From NCBI GenBank assembly GCA_900316975.1, contig ONFA01000002.1, positions 1 through 64,000 of the forward strand: DNA of 64,000 nt, read 5' to 3'. A program made the position numbers and the translations under genes. Below the pieces are notes generated by a model, which had not been told where the DNA came from, did no database searches, and saw only the letters and a list, made by a program, of their open reading frames with translations. The DNA comes from an uncultured Prevotellaceae bacterium (GTDB lineage Bacteria; Bacteroidota; Bacteroidia; Bacteroidales; Bacteroidaceae). Numbering within the stretch: position 1 is the stretch's first letter; each line of letters opens with the position of its first letter. Positions 8,254-16,960 of this stretch are shown piece after piece.

Positions 8254-9615
8254 ATGAAGACTTTTTTAACACATATCATTCTTCTATGTGGGGTTCTGTT
8301 GGCAATCTCATGTGGAGAAGACCGCACCTACGAGTACGAGCAGAAGACCCAACACAACAGTTGGATTCACAAGATGATGCTGGAGCATTATCTTTGGGCT
8401 GACTCCATCGCTGATTATGAACCGTCGTGGAAAAGTTTCTTCGCCAAACCTGCGGATTTCCTGTCGGAGTTGGCGAAACAGAGCAAGCATGACGACAAGT
8501 GGTCATACGTCGAGATTGACACATTGGGTGAGGATGCTCATAAACGTGGCTATTTCAATCATGTCGAATCTTATGGCATAGACTTCACCTTGATGACGGA
8601 TCCTACGGGACAAACCACCCGACAGATGCTCCGCGTGATGACTGTCTATCCTGGTAGTCCTGCTGACAGGGCGGGACTTCTGCGTAACGACTTCATCTGT
8701 TCGTTTAATGGTAACAAATTTTCGAACAATAACGTGTCGAAGTTGGAGAAGGGTGTGGCGCGTACCTTGGAAGTGCGTCACATAGCGGAGAATGAGGAAG
8801 ACTACAGTTTATATTGGAAAGACACGGTGACGGTCTCGTTGGGACATTCCGAATATGTGGAGGATGTGGCATTTCCGGTTAGCCGCATTGTCAGTGTGAA
8901 TGACAACCTTGTGGGATACCTCATGTGTACGCGTCTGACGGAGGGTCCCATCGAGGGACATGTGGATTCCCATAGCCATTATCAGCAGTCGCTTGATGCT
9001 ATCATGGCGCAGATGAAGGCTGTGGGAGTGAACGAGATGGTGCTTGATCTCCGTTTGTGCAACTACGGAACGATAGATATGGCAAAGCGCCTCGCCAGTT
9101 ATGTGGTCAGTCCCGATGCACTGGGCACCACTTTCGCCCAGACTTTCTGGAATGAGGTGCATTCCAACCAAAACAAGAGTTATCCTTACGATACCTCTGT
9201 CGGCAATCTTGGTTTGAGCCGCATCTATATCCTTACGGGACAATATACGCAAGGGGCAGCCGAGTGGCTCATCCATGCTCTTCAGCACTCGATGGGGGAG
9301 GAAAACGTCATACTCGTTGGCTCTGAAACAAAGGGGCAGAACGTGATGACGAGCTGGGTGTGGCACGACTTCTTTGTAACTCTCTACCCTGTGGTAGCAT
9401 ACGTGGCTGATGGGGCAGGTGATTACGAGTATGGCAGCATTGTTCCTACCATTGAACTTGATGAGTCCGCCTATGTGGAGCTCTATGATTATGGCGAGCC
9501 TGATGAAATTCTTCTCAACACCGCAATCCGTCATATGTTGGGTTTAATCGGACAAGATGGCAGTGGAACGGGGAAAAATTCGGACAAAACGTCAGAAGAA
9601 GAGGGCGTGGAATAG
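8254..9615 (+). CDS. S41-family peptidase-like lipoprotein with altered active site
   Basis: 453 residues. Signal peptide with lipobox AISC at about residues 17-20, a helical N-terminal region, a PDZ-like segment at about 115-200 (VYPGSPADRAGLLRNDFI) and a C-terminal-processing-protease fold. In active S41 enzymes the nucleophile sits in a TASASE-type motif; here the matching stretch is YTQGAAEW (331-338), where Gly334 takes the place of the Ser. The general-base Lys is kept in GSETKGQ (Lys360). If the alignment is right this is a non-catalytic S41 protein, perhaps a binding or scaffold lipoprotein. It precedes clpB by 52 bp but probably has its own promoter. Confidence 0.8.
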   Translation: MKTFLTHIILLCGVLLAISCGEDRTYEYEQKTQHNSWIHKMMLEHYLWADSIADYEPSWKSFFAKPADFLSELAKQSKHDDKWSYVEIDTLGEDAHKRGYFNHVESYGIDFTLMTDPTGQTTRQMLRVMTVYPGSPADRAGLLRNDFICSFNGNKFSNNNVSKLEKGVARTLEVRHIAENEEDYSLYWKDTVTVSLGHSEYVEDVAFPVSRIVSVNDNLVGYLMCTRLTEGPIEGHVDSHSHYQQSLDAIMAQMKAVGVNEMVLDLRLCNYGTIDMAKRLASYVVSPDALGTTFAQTFWNEVHSNQNKSYPYDTSVGNLGLSRIYILTGQYTQGAAEWLIHALQHSMGEENVILVGSETKGQNVMTSWVWHDFFVTLYPVVAYVADGAGDYEYGSIVPTIELDESAYVELYDYGEPDEILLNTAIRHMLGLIGQDGSGTGKNSDKTSEEEGVE

Positions 9616-9626
9616 AAGTTGCTGAT

Positions 9627-9663
9627 GCACTTGGTTAGAATATGAAACTAAACAACCAAGTGC
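9627..9663 (+). promoter_or_regulatory. Hairpin immediately before the clpB start codon
   Basis: GCACTTGGTT (9627-9636) pairs perfectly with AACCAAGTGC (9654-9663); the 3' arm ends 4 nt before the ATG at 9668. There is no T-run, so it is a poor terminator; its position could hide the ribosome landing site of a heat-shock gene. Confidence 0.6.
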
Positions 9664-9667
9664 TATT

Positions 9668-11755
9668 ATGAACAACAACTATCAGAATCAGAATGGGCAG
9701 CAACCGTCTGCCAAGGAGGTTCTTGAACTCTATGCAACGAACCTCGTGGAACGGGCTAAGAATGGCAAGCTCGACCCCGTCATCGGTCGTGATGAGGAGA
9801 TTCGTCGAATCTTGCAGATTCTGAGCCGTCGTACTAAAAATAATCCTATTCTTATTGGTGAGCCGGGTACGGGTAAAACCGCCATCGTGGAGGGCTTGGC
9901 AAGGCGTATCGTGCGTGGCGATGTGCCTGAAAATCTGAAGGACAAGCAACTCTACTCGCTGGATATGGGTGCCCTCATTGCCGGTGCCAAGTATCAGGGT
10001 GAGTTTGAGGAACGACTCAAGGCTGTGGTCAAGGCTGTGGTGGAGAGTCAGGGGCAGATTATCCTCTTCATCGACGAGATTCACACCCTCGTGGGTGCAG
10101 GACAGACGAGCGGAGCGATGGATGCCGCCAATATCCTCAAGCCAGCCTTGGCACGTGGCGAATTGCGCTCCATCGGTGCCACCACACTCGACGAATATCA
10201 GAAGTACTTCGAGAAGGACAAGGCACTCGAACGTCGGTTCCAGACCGTCATGGTGGATGAGCCAGACGTGCAGTCGTCCATCTCCATCCTGCGAGGATTG
10301 AAGGAACGCTACGAGAACCACCACAAGGTGCGTATCAAGGACGAAGCCATCATTGCCGCCGTCGAACTCAGCAACCGTTACATCACCGACCGTTTCCTGC
10401 CCGACAAGGCCATCGACTTGATGGATGAGGCAGCCGCAAAACTCCGTATGGAGCGTGACTCTGTGCCAGAAGAGATTGACGAACTCAGTCGTCGGCTCAA
10501 GCAGATGGAGATTGAACGTGAGGCCATCAAGCGTGAGGGCGACAAGGAGAAACTTGCCGAACTGAACAAAATCATCGACACCCTCCGTGCTGACGAACAA
10601 AAGCAACGCGACAAGTGGGAAGGCGAGAAGGCGCTGCTCAACCAGATTCAGAGCGACAAGCAGCAGATTGAGCAACTGAAGTTTGAGGCTGACAAGGCTG
10701 AACGTGAAGGCAACTACGGACGTGTGGCTGAAATCCGCTATGGCAAACTGCAAAGTCTGGAAGAGGACATCAAGGCCGTGCAGTCCAAATTGGCCGAAGC
10801 ACAGGGTGGGGCAGCACTGGTGAAGGAAGAGGTCGATAGCGACGACATCGCCGATGTGGTGAGCCGTTGGACGGGCATCCCCGTGAGCAAGATGCAGACC
10901 TCCGAACGCACCAAACTCATCCACTTGGAAGAGGAACTGCACAAGCGTGTCATTGGTCAGGATGAAGCCATCCGTGCCGTCAGCGATGCCGTGCGCCGCA
11001 GTCGTGCAGGACTGCAAGACCCGAAGCGACCCATCGGCTCCTTCATCTTCCTCGGCACCACAGGTGTGGGTAAGACGGAACTGGCCAAGGCACTCGCCGA
11101 CTACCTCTTCGACGACGAGACCATGATGACTCGTATCGACATGAGCGAGTATCAGGAGAAGTTCAGCGTCACCCGACTCATCGGTGCGCCTCCGGGCTAC
11201 ATCGGCTACGAAGAGGGTGGTCAACTCACCGAGGCCGTGCGCCGCAAACCTTATTCCGTCGTGCTTTTCGACGAGATTGAGAAAGCGCATCCCGACGTGT
11301 TCAACACCCTCCTGCAGGTGCTCGACGATGGGCGGCTGACCGACAACAAAGGTCGTGTGGTGAACTTCAAGAACACCATCATCATCATGACAAGCAATGC
11401 CCAGCGTGAGCAACTCCGCAGCATCTTCCGACCTGAGTTCCTCAACCGAATCGACGACATCATCACCTTCTCGCCCCTCAACGAGGCTGAAATCCGGCAG
11501 ATTGTGCGTCTGCAAGTCGATAAGGTGGTGGGGATGGTGGCACAGAACGGCATCACGCTCCACGTCACCGACGAGGCCATCAGCGTCATTGCCAAGGCCG
11601 GCTTCGACCCACAGTTCGGTGCCCGTCCTGTCAAACGAGCCATTCAGGACAAACTCCTCAACGAACTCAGCAAGCGCATCATCAGCGGAGAGATTGACCA
11701 CGAGAAACCCGTCACCGTCAAGGTCGCAGGCGACGAACTCACATTTGAACAGTAA
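9668..11755 (+). CDS. clpB: ClpB-type AAA+ disaggregase lacking the N domain
   Basis: 695 residues against about 860 for usual ClpB. It starts at the D1 domain after a short Gln/Asn-rich leader and has no Clp_N repeats. D1 has Walker A GEPGTGKT (64-71) and the [11 protein letters not shown]alker B. A full ClpB middle coiled coil follows (about residues 255-380), which separates it from ClpA/ClpC. D2 has GTTGVGKT (about 461-468), the pore loop [13 protein letters not shown] and the arginine finger region [10 protein letters not shown]. Between sensor 1 (IIMTSN) and that finger only about nine residues remain, against roughly 30-40 in the ClpB sequences I recall: a second deletion. It should remodel aggregates with DnaK; without the N domain, substrate choice may differ. 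Codons are notably G+C rich compared with neighbours. Confidence 0.92.
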   Translation: MNNNYQNQNGQQPSAKEVLELYATNLVERAKNGKLDPVIGRDEEIRRILQILSRRTKNNPILIGEPGTGKTAIVEGLARRIVRGDVPENLKDKQLYSLDMGALIAGAKYQGEFEERLKAVVKAVVESQGQIILFIDEIHTLVGAGQTSGAMDAANILKPALARGELRSIGATTLDEYQKYFEKDKALERRFQTVMVDEPDVQSSISILRGLKERYENHHKVRIKDEAIIAAVELSNRYITDRFLPDKAIDLMDEAAAKLRMERDSVPEEIDELSRRLKQMEIEREAIKREGDKEKLAELNKIIDTLRADEQKQRDKWEGEKALLNQIQSDKQQIEQLKFEADKAEREGNYGRVAEIRYGKLQSLEEDIKAVQSKLAEAQGGAALVKEEVDSDDIADVVSRWTGIPVSKMQTSERTKLIHLEEELHKRVIGQDEAIRAVSDAVRRSRAGLQDPKRPIGSFIFLGTTGVGKTELAKALADYLFDDETMMTRIDMSEYQEKFSVTRLIGAPPGYIGYEEGGQLTEAVRRKPYSVVLFDEIEKAHPDVFNTLLQVLDDGRLTDNKGRVVNFKNTIIIMTSNAQREQLRSIFRPEFLNRIDDIITFSPLNEAEIRQIVRLQVDKVVGMVAQNGITLHVTDEAISVIAKAGFDPQFGARPVKRAIQDKLLNELSKRIISGEIDHEKPVTVKVAGDELTFEQ

Positions 11756-11777
11756 GCATTTCAATTTCCACCAGGAG

Positions 11778-11805
11778 GGGAAGCGGTGTATCTGCACTGC
11801 TTCCC
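11778..11805 (+). terminator. clpB terminator
   Basis: GGGAAGC pairs with GCTTCCC, extended by an inner GTG/CAC, followed by a T-rich run (TTCTTCTTTTTG). It lies 22 bp after the clpB stop. Confidence 0.8.
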
Positions 11806-11824
11806 TTCTTCTTTTTGTTCTTTG

Positions 11825-11952
11825 GCTTTCCCACAACCTCCAAATCGATGTCGTCGACATCGGTTGACCGACCTCGTCGACATCGACTTGCCGACATCGA
11901 CGACATCGATTTAGAGGCTATGGAAGCTCTCCGATAGAGGTTGTGGGAAAGC
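11825..11952. repeat. Extragenic element: three palindromes at 23-nt period inside a 16-bp inverted repeat
   Basis: The outer arms GCTTTCCCACAACCTC (11825-11840) and its exact complement (11937-11952) enclose three 19-nt near-palindromes starting at 11845, 11868 and 11891, i.e. exactly 23 nt apart (core TCGTCGACATCG-like). Units 1 and 3 are nearly reverse complements. The segment GAGGCTATGGAAGC that follows recurs (AAGGCTATGGAAGC) beside the solitary unit at 18,499. It sits between the 3' ends of clpB and a convergent GntR gene. MITE-like architecture, no coding capacity. Confidence 0.85.
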
Positions 11953-11973
11953 TGACTTGGAGGCTGCGTCGTT

Positions 11974-12342
11974 TCAACCTTTGGTGTCTTGCCTTTCCTC
12001 CCATGCCTTCACCACGTCATCGATGGCCATGCCTAAGAGGAGGAGGCGACGGAGGAACTCAGGCAATTCGTGCTTGCGGAATTCCTGTTTGCGGGCGATG
12101 CGGATTTTATGGCGGACACCAGGCGGGACGAACACGCAAATGCCGCGTTTTGGGTAGATGATTTCATCGCGTTGCAGAATGTCGAAGGTGCGCAGGACGG
12201 TGTTGGTGTTCACCTCGTACTCGGCAGCCAGTTCACGCACACTCGGCACCCGTTCGTCCTCCTGATATTTGCCCGACAGAATGTCGTCGCACACTCGGTC
12301 GGCAATCTTCACGTAGATGGCTCTTTCGTTCTGGTAGATCAT
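11974..12342 (-). CDS. GntR-family transcriptional regulator, YtrA type
   Basis: 122 residues: a winged helix-turn-helix (about 10-75, with VPSVRELAAEYEVNTNTVLRT as recognition region) and a short C-terminal helical tail instead of a large effector domain, as in the YtrA subgroup. These small GntR proteins usually repress a neighbouring transport operon and themselves. It is divergent from the RND efflux operon across a 296-bp gap, which makes that operon its likely target (inference). No clear -7 element was found for its own promoter. Confidence 0.85.
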   Translation of the reverse strand: MIYQNERAIYVKIADRVCDDILSGKYQEDERVPSVRELAAEYEVNTNTVLRTFDILQRDEIIYPKRGICVFVPPGVRHKIRIARKQEFRKHELPEFLRRLLLLGMAIDDVVKAWEERQDTKG

Positions 12343-12541
12343 AGGGTGAAGAATTTATGGCTGACAATTTGAGAGTGGCAGAAGGAACGGTAGGCGAGGC
12401 AGGTGAAAGGGATGATGGAAATGGTGGAGAAGGAGAGGGAGTTCTTGGCTTTCTCAGGCAACTTTTGAGAAAAATGTAGAAACAAAAAGGTGAGAATTTT
12501 AAAAAAAGAATGGAAATGTTATGTTTTTTATGAAAAATATG

Positions 12542-12549
12542 TATCTTTG
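12542..12549 (+). promoter_or_regulatory. -7 element for the RND efflux operon
   Basis: TATCTTTG, 89 bp before the ATG at 12,639, in the 296-bp gap between gntR and the efflux genes. The A+T-rich DNA around it is the probable GntR operator region; no clear operator palindrome was found. Confidence 0.65.
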
Positions 12550-12638
12550 CAAATGAAAACACGTTTTTCTGTACATATATATAATGATAATGGGAAAGCG
12601 ATTCTGTAAGCATATAAAAACCATAAATTTAATCATAC

Positions 12639-13748
12639 ATGAAGAGATTGTATTTTGCAAAATGTGCTTTGGCATTGGGCGCAGTGGTCGGTGGACTGAC
12701 CTCGTGCGGATTGGACATGCCAAAAGAAGTTCAATCATCGTTTGAGACGATGACAGTGAAAAAATCAGACATTGAAGTGCCCTACAAGTTCAGTGCCAGA
12801 ATGAAAGGCCAGAACGATGTGACGATTACGCCACAGGCCAGCGGGCAGCTGATGCGGATTTGTGTGACGGAAGGTCAGCAGGTGCAGAGGGGACAGACGC
12901 TCTTTGTCATCGACTCGCGCAATGCCCAGTTGGAATTGGAGGCTGCACAGGCTAATTTGCAGGCTGCTTTGGCGCAGGAGAACTCCGCCAAACTGGAGTA
13001 TGAATCGAACAAGAATCTGTTTGATAAGAAAATCGTGAGCAGCTACATGCTCAGCAACAGTGAGAACCAATATAAGCAGGCTCAGGCATCGGTGGCTCAG
13101 GCTCGTGCGGCAGTGAACCGTGCGAAGGTGGAGCTGGGTTTCTGCACCATCACGGCTCCTGTGTCGGGTATCATTGGTGAAATACCCGTTCGCACGGGTG
13201 ACCAGGTGTCTCCCATGACTCAACTGACCATGTTGAGCGGCAACATGACGATGGAGGCTGAGTTCTCAGTAACGGAGTCCGTTATTGAGACAATGGTGCA
13301 GGAGGGCATGAAAGCCGATGAGGTGGACAAATATATTGCCGAACTTCCTGAGGCTACGTTTGTGATGAAGAACGGTACGGAGTATCCTCATAAGGGACGA
13401 GTTGTCAGTCTGACGGGTGTGGTGAATGCCACTACGGGTTCGCTGACCAGCAAGGTTTCTTTCCCTAATCCCGACGGACATCTGTATTCGGGCATTCAGG
13501 GCACAATCGTCATGCCTTTTGCAGAGAAGAATGTAGTGGTGATTCCCCAGCAAGCAGTGGTACGTCTGCAGGACAAGTCGCTGGTCTATAAGGTGCAGGC
13601 TGACAGCACGGCTACGGCTGTCGATGTGACGACCGAGGATGTGGGCAACGGCAAGGACTTTATCGTGAAGAGTGGTTTGAATGTGGGCGACCGTATTGTG
13701 GCTGTCGGTGCAAACAATGTGACGGAGGGACAGAGAGTCTTGTTTTAA
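12639..13748 (+). CDS. RND efflux periplasmic adaptor (membrane fusion protein)
   Basis: 369 residues. Lipoprotein signal peptide with lipobox LTSC (about 20-23). The order is barrel-sandwich/biotinyl-lipoyl half (VTITPQASGQLMRICVTEGQQVQRGQ), an alpha-helical hairpin rich in Ala and Gln (about 90-160), the second lipoyl half (FCTITAPVSGIIGEIPVRTGD), then beta-barrel and membrane-proximal domains. This is the AcrA/MexA layout. It links the inner-membrane pump to the outer-membrane channel encoded by the next two genes; 29 bp separate it from the pump gene. Drug or bile-salt export is the usual role; the substrate cannot be told from sequence. Confidence 0.93.
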   Translation: MKRLYFAKCALALGAVVGGLTSCGLDMPKEVQSSFETMTVKKSDIEVPYKFSARMKGQNDVTITPQASGQLMRICVTEGQQVQRGQTLFVIDSRNAQLELEAAQANLQAALAQENSAKLEYESNKNLFDKKIVSSYMLSNSENQYKQAQASVAQARAAVNRAKVELGFCTITAPVSGIIGEIPVRTGDQVSPMTQLTMLSGNMTMEAEFSVTESVIETMVQEGMKADEVDKYIAELPEATFVMKNGTEYPHKGRVVSLTGVVNATTGSLTSKVSFPNPDGHLYSGIQGTIVMPFAEKNVVVIPQQAVVRLQDKSLVYKVQADSTATAVDVTTEDVGNGKDFIVKSGLNVGDRIVAVGANNVTEGQRVLF

Positions 13749-13777
13749 TTCATCATTGAGAATTAAAGAATTAAGAG

Positions 13778-16700
13778 ATGAAGAATAATATATTTATCAA
13801 CAAATACGTGATGGCATGTGCCATCTCGATTGTGATTGCGCTGGTGGGCTACATCGCGATGGGCACACTGCCAGTGGAACAATATCCGGACATTGCGCCG
13901 CCTACGGTGCAGGTTACAACGAGCTATTCTGGTGCAGACGAGAACACGGTGATGAAGTCGGTCATCCAGCCTCTGGAGGAGGCCATCAACGGTGTGACGG
14001 ACATGACTTATATGACCTCTAAGGCGGCTTCAGACGGTTCGGCGGAGATTAATGTCTATTTCAAGCAAGGCACTGACCCCGACATGGCGGCGGTGAACGT
14101 GCAGAACCGTGTGACCCGTGCGCAGGCTCTGTTGCCAGCCGACGTGAACAAAATCGGTGTGACCGTGGAGAAACGCCAGAACAACATTCTGCAGATATTT
14201 GCTGTGAAGAGTGTTGATGGCAAGTACGATGAGGACTTCGTGTCGAACTATGTCGATATCAACATCAAGCCGCGCCTGATGCGTATCACCGGTGTGGGTA
14301 ATGTGCTGAGTTTAGGTAACACCTATGCCCTGCGCATCTGGTTGAAGCCCGATGTGATGGCTCAGTATGGTCTGACTCCAAACGATGTCTTTGCCGCCAT
14401 CGGTGGACAGAGCTTCGTGTCGGCAGTGGGTTCTTTAGGCGAGCAGTCGGGCAACTCCTATCAGTATTCGATGCAGTACAAGGGTACGCTGAAGACCGTC
14501 GAGGAGTTCAACGACATTGTACTACGTACCAGTGGAGGCGGCATGCTGCACCTGAGCGATGTGGCCGAAGTGAAGATAGGTGCCATGAGTTACAACTTCA
14601 CATCGAATATTCAAGACTGTCCAGGTGCCCTCTTCATGGTGTTTGCTGCACCGGGTGCTAACGCTACAGAGGTGAATGCCGGCATCAACAAAATGTTTGA
14701 GGAGGCGAAAAAGACGATGCCTGCAGGATTGGAGTTCGTGACCATGATGACCAGTGACGACTTCCTCTTCGCCGCCATCCACAATGTGGTGGAAACGCTC
14801 ATCATCGCGATCATCCTTGTGGTGCTCGTGGTGTTCTTCTTCCTGCAGAACTTCAAGGCCACCATCATCCCCTCTATCTCGATTATCGTATCGCTGTTGG
14901 GCACCTTTGCCGTCGTTTCGCTGGCAGGATTCTCGCTCAACATTCTGACGTTATTTGCATTGGTGCTCGCCATCGGTACGGTGGTCGATGATGCCATCGT
15001 GGTCGTCGAGGCTGTCATGGCGAAGATGGAGGGTGGCATCAGCGATGCCCGTGAAGCGACTCGACAAGCCATGAACGAGGTGTCGGTGGCTGTAGTTTCG
15101 TGTACCTTGGTGTTTATGGCAGTGTTCATCCCTGTGATGTTTATGCCTGGCACTTCTGGAACATTCTTCACCCAGTTTGGTGTGACCATTGCCTCGTCCG
15201 TCGGTCTTTCGTGCGTGTCGGCCCTGACGCTCTGTCCTGCCCTCTGTGCCATCATGATGCGTATGACGGAAGGCAAAAAGGAAGGCAAGAGCCTGACCTA
15301 CTATACCAAGAAAGCCTATACCGTCAGCTATAATGCTATATATAATAAGTATAGCAAGAGTGTCCAGAAGTTCATCAAGCGACCCATTTTGTCATGGAGC
15401 CTGTTGGTGCTGGCCGCCGTGCTGCTGGTGTTCTTTATGAAGAACCTGCCTTCGGGTCTTGTGCCTCAGGAGGACCAAGGTGTGTTCTTGGCAGAGGTAC
15501 GTGCCCCAGAAGGTACTACACTGAAGCAGACCCGTGAGATGATGAAGAAGGTGGAGGAAAAAGTAAAGAAGATTCCAGAGTTGGAGAGTTTCTCCATCAC
15601 CTGTGGCTACGGTATGTTGTCGGGTGCCGGTTCTAACTACGCCACAATGGTCGTGCGCCTGAAGAACTGGGACGATCGTCCTGGCATGAACCACTTGATT
15701 GACCTCGTCATCGGCCGTTTCTACTATGATTGTATGGACATCAAGAATTTGCAGGTGTTGCCCTTCCAGATGCCTCAGATTCCCGGCTATGGTGCAAGTA
15801 ATGACATTACCCTGATTGTCGAGGATCCATCTGACGGTAATCTGTCTGAATTTGCTAAGCATACAGAGCATCTCTTGGCTAAGTTGTCTGAACGCCCAGA
15901 AATAGCTTCCGCTATGTCAACCTACTCAGAGCGTTTCCCGAAGTATCAGGTTGATGTCGATGCTACTCAGTGCGACCGTGCAGGTGTGTCACCCGAAACC
16001 GTACTCAATACGCTTGGCTCTTTCTGCGGCGGTGCGTATATTGGTAACTTTAACCAGTTTGGTAAGGTCTATCGCATCATGGCAGCAGCATCGCCCGAGT
16101 ATCGTCTTGACCCGCAGTCACTGCACAATATCTTTATACAAGTGAAAGACGGCAAGATGGCTCCCATCGCCGAGTTTGTCAGTCTGAAGGAGATTGTTGG
16201 TCCTGCCAATATCGAGCACTTCAATCTGCTCCAGAGCATCACTTGTTATGTGACTCCCAGTAGCGGATATACCGAAGGTGATGTTCACAAAGTCATTGCC
16301 GAGGTTTTCAAGGAGGAGATGCCAAACACTGCCACCTTTGAGTATAGCGGCATGTCGCGTGAGTTGGAAGAGGCTGCTGGCTCCAATGCCACGGCTCTCA
16401 TCTACGTCATCTGTGCCATCCTTATTTACCTCATTTTGGCTTCGTTGTACAACTCTTGGTTCACTCCGTTTGCCGTGCTGTTCAGTGTGCCTTTCGGCCT
16501 GATGGGAGCCTTCGTGTTTGCTTACCTTGGCTATACGCAAGGTCTGCCTGGCATGGATAACAACATCTATTTGCAGACGGGTGTCATCATGCTGATAGGT
16601 TTGTTAGCTAAGACGGCTATCCTCATCACTGAGTTTGCCTCCGAGCGGCGAGCGCAGGGACTGAGCATCGTGGATGCAGCATTTGAGGCATGTAAGGAAC

Positions 16701-16933
16701 GTCTGCGTCCTATCCTCATGACAGTGGTGACGATGATTGCGGGTATGATTCCGCTCATCATTGCGGGCGGTGCCGGTGCCAACGGAAACCGTGCCCTCGC
16801 TCTTGGTGTGGTGGGTGGTATGACGATTGGCACCATTGCTCTGCTGTTCGTTGTTCCTGCCTTCTTCATCGTGTTCCAGAAGTTGCATGAGAGGTTCCAA
16901 GGTAGTGTGCGGAACACAGAATCTAAATCTTGA
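13778..16933 (+). CDS. RND-family efflux transporter, AcrB/MexB type (HAE1)
   Basis: 1051 residues, full length for the HAE1 group. The proton-relay Asp pair is in GTVVDDAIVVVEAVM (transmembrane segment 4), with the partner Lys in LLAKTAILITEFASE (segment 10). Two large periplasmic loops and twelve membrane segments are evident. The N-terminus (NNIFINKYVMACAISIVIALVG) and EQYPDIAPPTVQVTTSYSGA are classic. It should export amphipathic compounds in exchange for protons as a trimer with the flanking adaptor and TolC-like proteins. Middle gene of a three-gene operon under the divergent GntR protein. Confidence 0.96.
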   Translation: MKNNIFINKYVMACAISIVIALVGYIAMGTLPVEQYPDIAPPTVQVTTSYSGADENTVMKSVIQPLEEAINGVTDMTYMTSKAASDGSAEINVYFKQGTDPDMAAVNVQNRVTRAQALLPADVNKIGVTVEKRQNNILQIFAVKSVDGKYDEDFVSNYVDINIKPRLMRITGVGNVLSLGNTYALRIWLKPDVMAQYGLTPNDVFAAIGGQSFVSAVGSLGEQSGNSYQYSMQYKGTLKTVEEFNDIVLRTSGGGMLHLSDVAEVKIGAMSYNFTSNIQDCPGALFMVFAAPGANATEVNAGINKMFEEAKKTMPAGLEFVTMMTSDDFLFAAIHNVVETLIIAIILVVLVVFFFLQNFKATIIPSISIIVSLLGTFAVVSLAGFSLNILTLFALVLAIGTVVDDAIVVVEAVMAKMEGGISDAREATRQAMNEVSVAVVSCTLVFMAVFIPVMFMPGTSGTFFTQFGVTIASSVGLSCVSALTLCPALCAIMMRMTEGKKEGKSLTYYTKKAYTVSYNAIYNKYSKSVQKFIKRPILSWSLLVLAAVLLVFFMKNLPSGLVPQEDQGVFLAEVRAPEGTTLKQTREMMKKVEEKVKKIPELESFSITCGYGMLSGAGSNYATMVVRLKNWDDRPGMNHLIDLVIGRFYYDCMDIKNLQVLPFQMPQIPGYGASNDITLIVEDPSDGNLSEFAKHTEHLLAKLSERPEIASAMSTYSERFPKYQVDVDATQCDRAGVSPETVLNTLGSFCGGAYIGNFNQFGKVYRIMAAASPEYRLDPQSLHNIFIQVKDGKMAPIAEFVSLKEIVGPANIEHFNLLQSITCYVTPSSGYTEGDVHKVIAEVFKEEMPNTATFEYSGMSRELEEAAGSNATALIYVICAILIYLILASLYNSWFTPFAVLFSVPFGLMGAFVFAYLGYTQGLPGMDNNIYLQTGVIMLIGLLAKTAILITEFASERRAQGLSIVDAAFEACKERLRPILMTVVTMIAGMIPLIIAGGAGANGNRALALGVVGGMTIGTIALLFVVPAFFIVFQKLHERFQGSVRNTESKS

Positions 16934-16960
16934 TGAAGTTGAACCGAAAACGAGTAATTT

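Noticed and set aside
9635..11860. 741-codon open frame on the minus strand across clpB
   Set aside because: It mirrors the G+C-rich codons of clpB, has no recognisable domain, and clpB is certain.
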